From Strigamia acuminata (Eukaryota; Arthropoda; Chilopoda; Geophilomorpha; Linotaeniidae), in the NCBI GenBank assembly GCA_949358305.1, contig OX442318.1, forward strand, positions 11,266,517 through 11,330,516: 64,000 nucleotides of DNA, written 5' to 3'. The notes below the pieces were generated by a model, which saw only the letters and a list, made by a program, of their open reading frames with translations, did not search any database and was not told the origin of the DNA. This document shows positions 60,464 to 64,000 of this stretch, piece after piece (positions within the stretch are counted from its first letter, which is position 1; each line of letters begins with the position of its first letter). Position numbers and translations under genes: made by a program.

Positions 60464-62832
60464 TTGACCACCCAAGTGGCCTATGTCACTCCACACACTG
60501 TGCACTAGCCCTACGGTCATCCCTCTGTGCGGGGGGACTGACCCTGTGTAGGGAAAGAGGGAGCCGAGTGGTGTAACGAGAGAGGAGCAGAGGCTGTCAA
60601 CTGAGGAGGTCGACAGCAGTGAGCAGTGACGGCGCGGGTGAAGGACGAATGCTGGAAACGTGCGGGACAAAGAGCAGCCATGCCCGGAGTGACTGTGATC
60701 TCCTCGTTGTGACCGTTTGGCCACCCTGCGTGGCCTACGTCACTCCACACACCGCCTGTTGGCCCCAAACCGTCCCTCTCATGGGAGTGGACCGGCCTAG
60801 CAGGAGGAGGTAAGAGCTGATTGGTATGATGAGAGTAGGAGACATTGCTGAGAGGGGCGAGGGTGAAGACGTGCCAGGGTGAGCTGCCACTGTCCTAACT
60901 ATAGTAGAGACCACTACTAACTCCGCTCCTCTCACCATTCACCACTGTGACGCTCAGTGGCAGTATGATGGCTGTCGCATCACCATGAGTGGCTACATGG
61001 GCTGTAGGTAAGTACAGCAGAATGTTCGTCCGAGGCATCCGATCACGTCGTACATGGGGGCTACGCCCTGTGTGCGACGGGACGGTTGCCGGTGTAGCGT
61101 GCCTAACAGCACTCCACACAGTGAGATGGGCGACCCCAACCCCTAGATAACGATTAAAGGCCAAAACCCAACAATCTGGAGTCTCTGTCTCGTTATTACG
61201 TGATGTATGCGTCTCTCCCTTGTAGTAAATCCCCATACTATGCGGGTAAGACCATATCCAGTCACAATTGAGGGCCCTGTCCTGGATGACAAACTTGAAA
61301 TATTTTTTTTTGTTTAACAATTTCTTTCTTGCATTTTTGGGGGAGTTGAGTGTTTTCGGTGTTTTAGTGCGACTTGGAGTCATTTTGGCCAAGGTTAGGA
61401 CTACCTCCGCCATTTTGTCCCCTTTGTTGTGTGTGAGCGCCGGACTTCATCCTTGTCCGCCATTTTTGTTTGAGGGATTTTGGAGGGCAGATTTGTGTTT
61501 TCTCCACCATTTTGTTTGTAGGGCTTGGGTGCGGCAGCGGGAGTTTCCTGCCCCGTCCCCTTGCCCTTACCCGACCACAAACTATTTACAGAATAAAATT
61601 TGAAATAAGTTTGTACTGCACTCACTTCAGTGAAATAAAATGATTAATAGCAAGCTTACTTGGATTTGGCAATATTATCTTCAAATCCAAAACATCGGCA
61701 TGTCCTGTTTGTTTTGGTCTTAAAAATAAAAGAAGCGATGCGAATTAACGAGTCCTGGCCAGGATTGGCGAGCCGAGGTGAAGACCAGAAAGTTGGGGAA
61801 TTCGAAACGAAATGGTGAGAAAATCTTTGTCAAATGCTGACAAATGAACTAAAAACTAGGCTTTGACCGATATCGATATTTTGCAGTATCGCCGATACCG
61901 ATAATCAGCAACTGAATATCGGCCAATACCGATACCTGCGCCGATATTAAAATTAAAATGTTTGACCCCCCTCCCACCCCCAAAATGAAAAAAAGTTTAA
62001 AATTTAAATAATTCTTACGACTTGTAAGACAAGTATTGTTTGGAATTATTTGAATTTTTCGTAAGTTTAGAGGGTGCTTACGCGTTTCTAAAATTTCTAA
62101 TTACCACAAAATGTACTTTTGTGACGCGAAACAGAAATGTGTTGTGGCATAAATAAATGATACTCCGTAGTTGATTTTCATTTTCAATTTATTTTGCATT
62201 TAATCAGAAATACTGTATCAATAAACTCCATTTAGAATACCAACGGGGTATTTTTCACTTTTTGAATGAACCTATGTTACTCAATCTAATTGTTTAAGAG
62301 TCGTGTTCATGTTTCCTCATTTGTTTGCTAGTCTAGTTGGTGCTGCCATCAAGTGGCCACTTATGTATTTAAAATATTAATAAAGTTGTTCCTTTATGCA
62401 ATGGTGAAAATTCTAAAATAAGATTCACATAAACAAAAAATTAGAATTTGTTTAAAACTGAAATTTGACTGACTGCAAGCTCAAACTACACACATGATTG
62501 TTGTTCAACTCAAAATTATTCAGTTTTAGATCGACCACATTTTGACAATTGAGCTTGTAGGAAACTATTAGCAATTCGAGTGAATCACTCATCATCTCCT
62601 TGAAGAGGATTTATCGACACTAGTCACTGCTGTGACGATTTGCCAACCATAGAGTTTTGAAGCACAAAACTCAAATTAACTCGGCTCTCTCAGCAACGTC
62701 TCTCTCTCACCACACCACTCAGCTCCCTTCTCCTCTGCTAGGCCGGTCCACTCCTCCAAGAGAGAAACGGTTTGGGGCCACCATGCGGTGTGTGGAGTGA
62801 CATAGGCCACGAGGGTGGCCAAACGGTCACAA
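60464..62832. mobile_element. large noncoding TIR DNA element
   Basis: Inverted termini of at least 110 bp: left from 60708 (TTGTGACCGTTTGGCCACCC...) and right ending at 62832 (...GGGTGGCCAAACGGTCACAA). The left end is preceded by a second, diverged copy of the same terminus starting at 60464 (GACCGTTTGACCACCC). The interior has no transposase and includes a segment shared with 20810-21000. Its left edge coincides with the break in the GMC pseudogene. Confidence 0.7.
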
Positions 62833-63449
62833 AATAATGTAATTTTAATTATTTGTTACGATAAAATATTTTTTCAATCATAAAAAAGTCCAACTTAATT
62901 AAGAAAAATAAGTATTAAAATCGGTAAAAAAGTTAGCCATAAAATAAACTCTTTGGTTTATCGGAAACCAGTGTGGCCAATACTGCAATGTTAAATGTAT
63001 TTTAAGCTTACATTACATTAAACTGTCCACATGTCGTAGAAATTCTAGTCCTGATTGAAGTAAACCCCACTTGTTTACTTTTACTTTATTAAATTAGATT
63101 TTGTGCCATAAACTACCAGCTGTCAGAATTGACATGTGCGTGTTAAACACACGCATACATCCATTAAAAATTCCGTTCATGATAAATAAACTACGCAGAA
63201 ATCAATGCGTTTTAATCCAGATAAGTGTTTTGCATTTTATTTTTATCTCAGGAAGTGTTTTAGCAAACTATTTCTCCGCCTCACACGCCAAGCAGGCCTG
63301 GAGATATAAGGTTGGTGCACATAATGCACATAATAAAGATATTATTGTGTATTGTAAGTTGATTAGTTATTTGTCTGTCTGTTAGTGTGTTAGCTAGGGG
63401 TTATCCCGTCAAAGAGTACATATATATGTATATCAATTATGGTGTAATG
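62833..63449. other. AT-rich spacer
   Basis: No gene is supported. The remaining part of the GMC gene was looked for here and not found. Confidence 0.4.
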
Positions 63450-63564
63450 CAGTGGATCCCAAACTTTTTTTGGTTCATGCCACCCCTGTAGGCCAATCAC
63501 GACACCCCCGCAAGTTAGTCCAGCGTCCCCGTAGGCCCGCCGTGGCGCAATTTGGGATCCACTG
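63450..63564. mobile_element. short hAT-type MITE
   Basis: Ends CAGTGGATCCCAAACTTTTT and AATTTGGGATCCACTG are inverted. The flanks GTGTAATG and GTGTAACG are an 8-bp target duplication with one change. 115 bp, noncoding. Confidence 0.75.
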
Positions 63565-63825
63565 GTGTAACGTATGGTGGACGTTACAGTTTTCGGACGA
63601 TAAGACGCACTTGGGATCATAAAATTTGGGCCAGTGTAAAAATAATTGTAAATATTTTCATCAAATGTTTCCCAAATTTGTGGGAAAGAGAACGCAAGAT
63701 CCTTTTAGTGCTCATTAAATTAACGGTATGTCAAATATAAGAGTTATTCGCGCCATTAAAAGAAGTGTGAATATCAGTTTGGAAATGTACAAGAAATCGT
63801 TCATATCTGTTCTACCTAAAATAGG

Positions 63826-64000
63826 CCCACTGACAGCACAAATTCAAATCCAATTGTTGTTACCCTCTAATAGCATGGGTTGCAATTAAACAATCAATTG
63901 TTTGCTAAAATTAAGGAGTTGCCATGGTTCTTGGTTACTAAGTTCGATTATTTGTTCATTCATTAACAAAAGCCATTCCTAAATAACACTAACAGGAAAA
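63826..64000 (+). promoter_or_regulatory. copy of the channel gene 2 upstream region at the window edge
   Basis: Nearly identical to 22373-22517, which ends about 35 nt before the ATG of channel gene 2. The order of words is the same, with a small insertion near the end. A start codon of a third paralogous channel gene is expected within a few tens of bases past the window. Confidence 0.6.

Noticed and set aside
60428-61625. Long frames on both strands in the TIR element
   Set aside because: They overlap each other in opposite directions, lie in GC-rich terminal repeats and have no transposase motif.
62833-63449. 5' half of the GMC gene on the far side of the TIR element
   Set aside because: I looked for the FAD-binding N-terminal motif (GxGxxG region) on the minus strand here and found nothing.

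Overview
The window looks like nuclear DNA of an arthropod. It is AT-rich, with introns mostly 50-80 nt long and GT-AG bounded. It carries pickpocket-like DEG/ENaC channels, prokineticin/astakine-like secreted peptides, a GMC oxidoreductase remnant and many DNA-transposon and Ty3/gypsy insertions. I cannot name the species; the compact introns would fit a crustacean or springtail, among others.

Layout. At 1.4-5.4 kb and again at 17.05-17.5 kb there are four copies of a four-exon gene for a 95-97 residue secreted peptide with ten cysteines. Two of them sit in a recent ~1.4 kb segmental duplication (4.20-5.56 and 16.36-17.75 kb). At 10.86-14.67 kb is an intact ten-exon gene for a 783-residue protein with two complete DEG/ENaC channel domains in tandem (TM1-ectodomain-TM2-linker-TM1-ectodomain-TM2). 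A single exon encodes TM2 of the first domain, the linker and TM1 of the second. At 19.42-20.17 kb lies a truncated copy of three exons from a paralogue. A second two-domain DEG/ENaC gene runs from 22.55 to 55.44 kb and is inflated from about 4 kb to 33 kb by transposons. The last 175 bases copy the region just upstream of its start codon, so a third paralogue probably begins beyond the right edge.

Mobile elements. A 10.5 kb Ty3/gypsy element (25086-35614, minus strand, 1448-bp LTRs) has inserted in the coding exon of the second channel gene, exactly in the inter-domain linker. It separates two halves that are each a complete single-domain channel reading frame. The last intron of the same gene holds a nest: an element with TA target duplication (39068-54744) contains a hAT element (39673-54460, 8-bp duplication ATTCCGTT), which contains a GC-rich 12.9 kb gypsy element (40239-53099, 818-bp LTRs). 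The second gypsy has an extra 940-codon sense reading frame downstream of pol, broken by one in-frame TGA, and its integrase has Asn at the second catalytic Asp position. Smaller hAT and piggyBac-type MITEs and foldback repeats are scattered through introns and spacers.

The right end (55.4-64 kb) holds repeats, a decayed GMC oxidoreductase 3' end on the minus strand, and degenerate small exons of an unrecognised family. The strongest candidate for an undescribed system is the tandem family of covalently linked two-domain DEG/ENaC channels, supported by two paralogues whose exons keep frame throughout.
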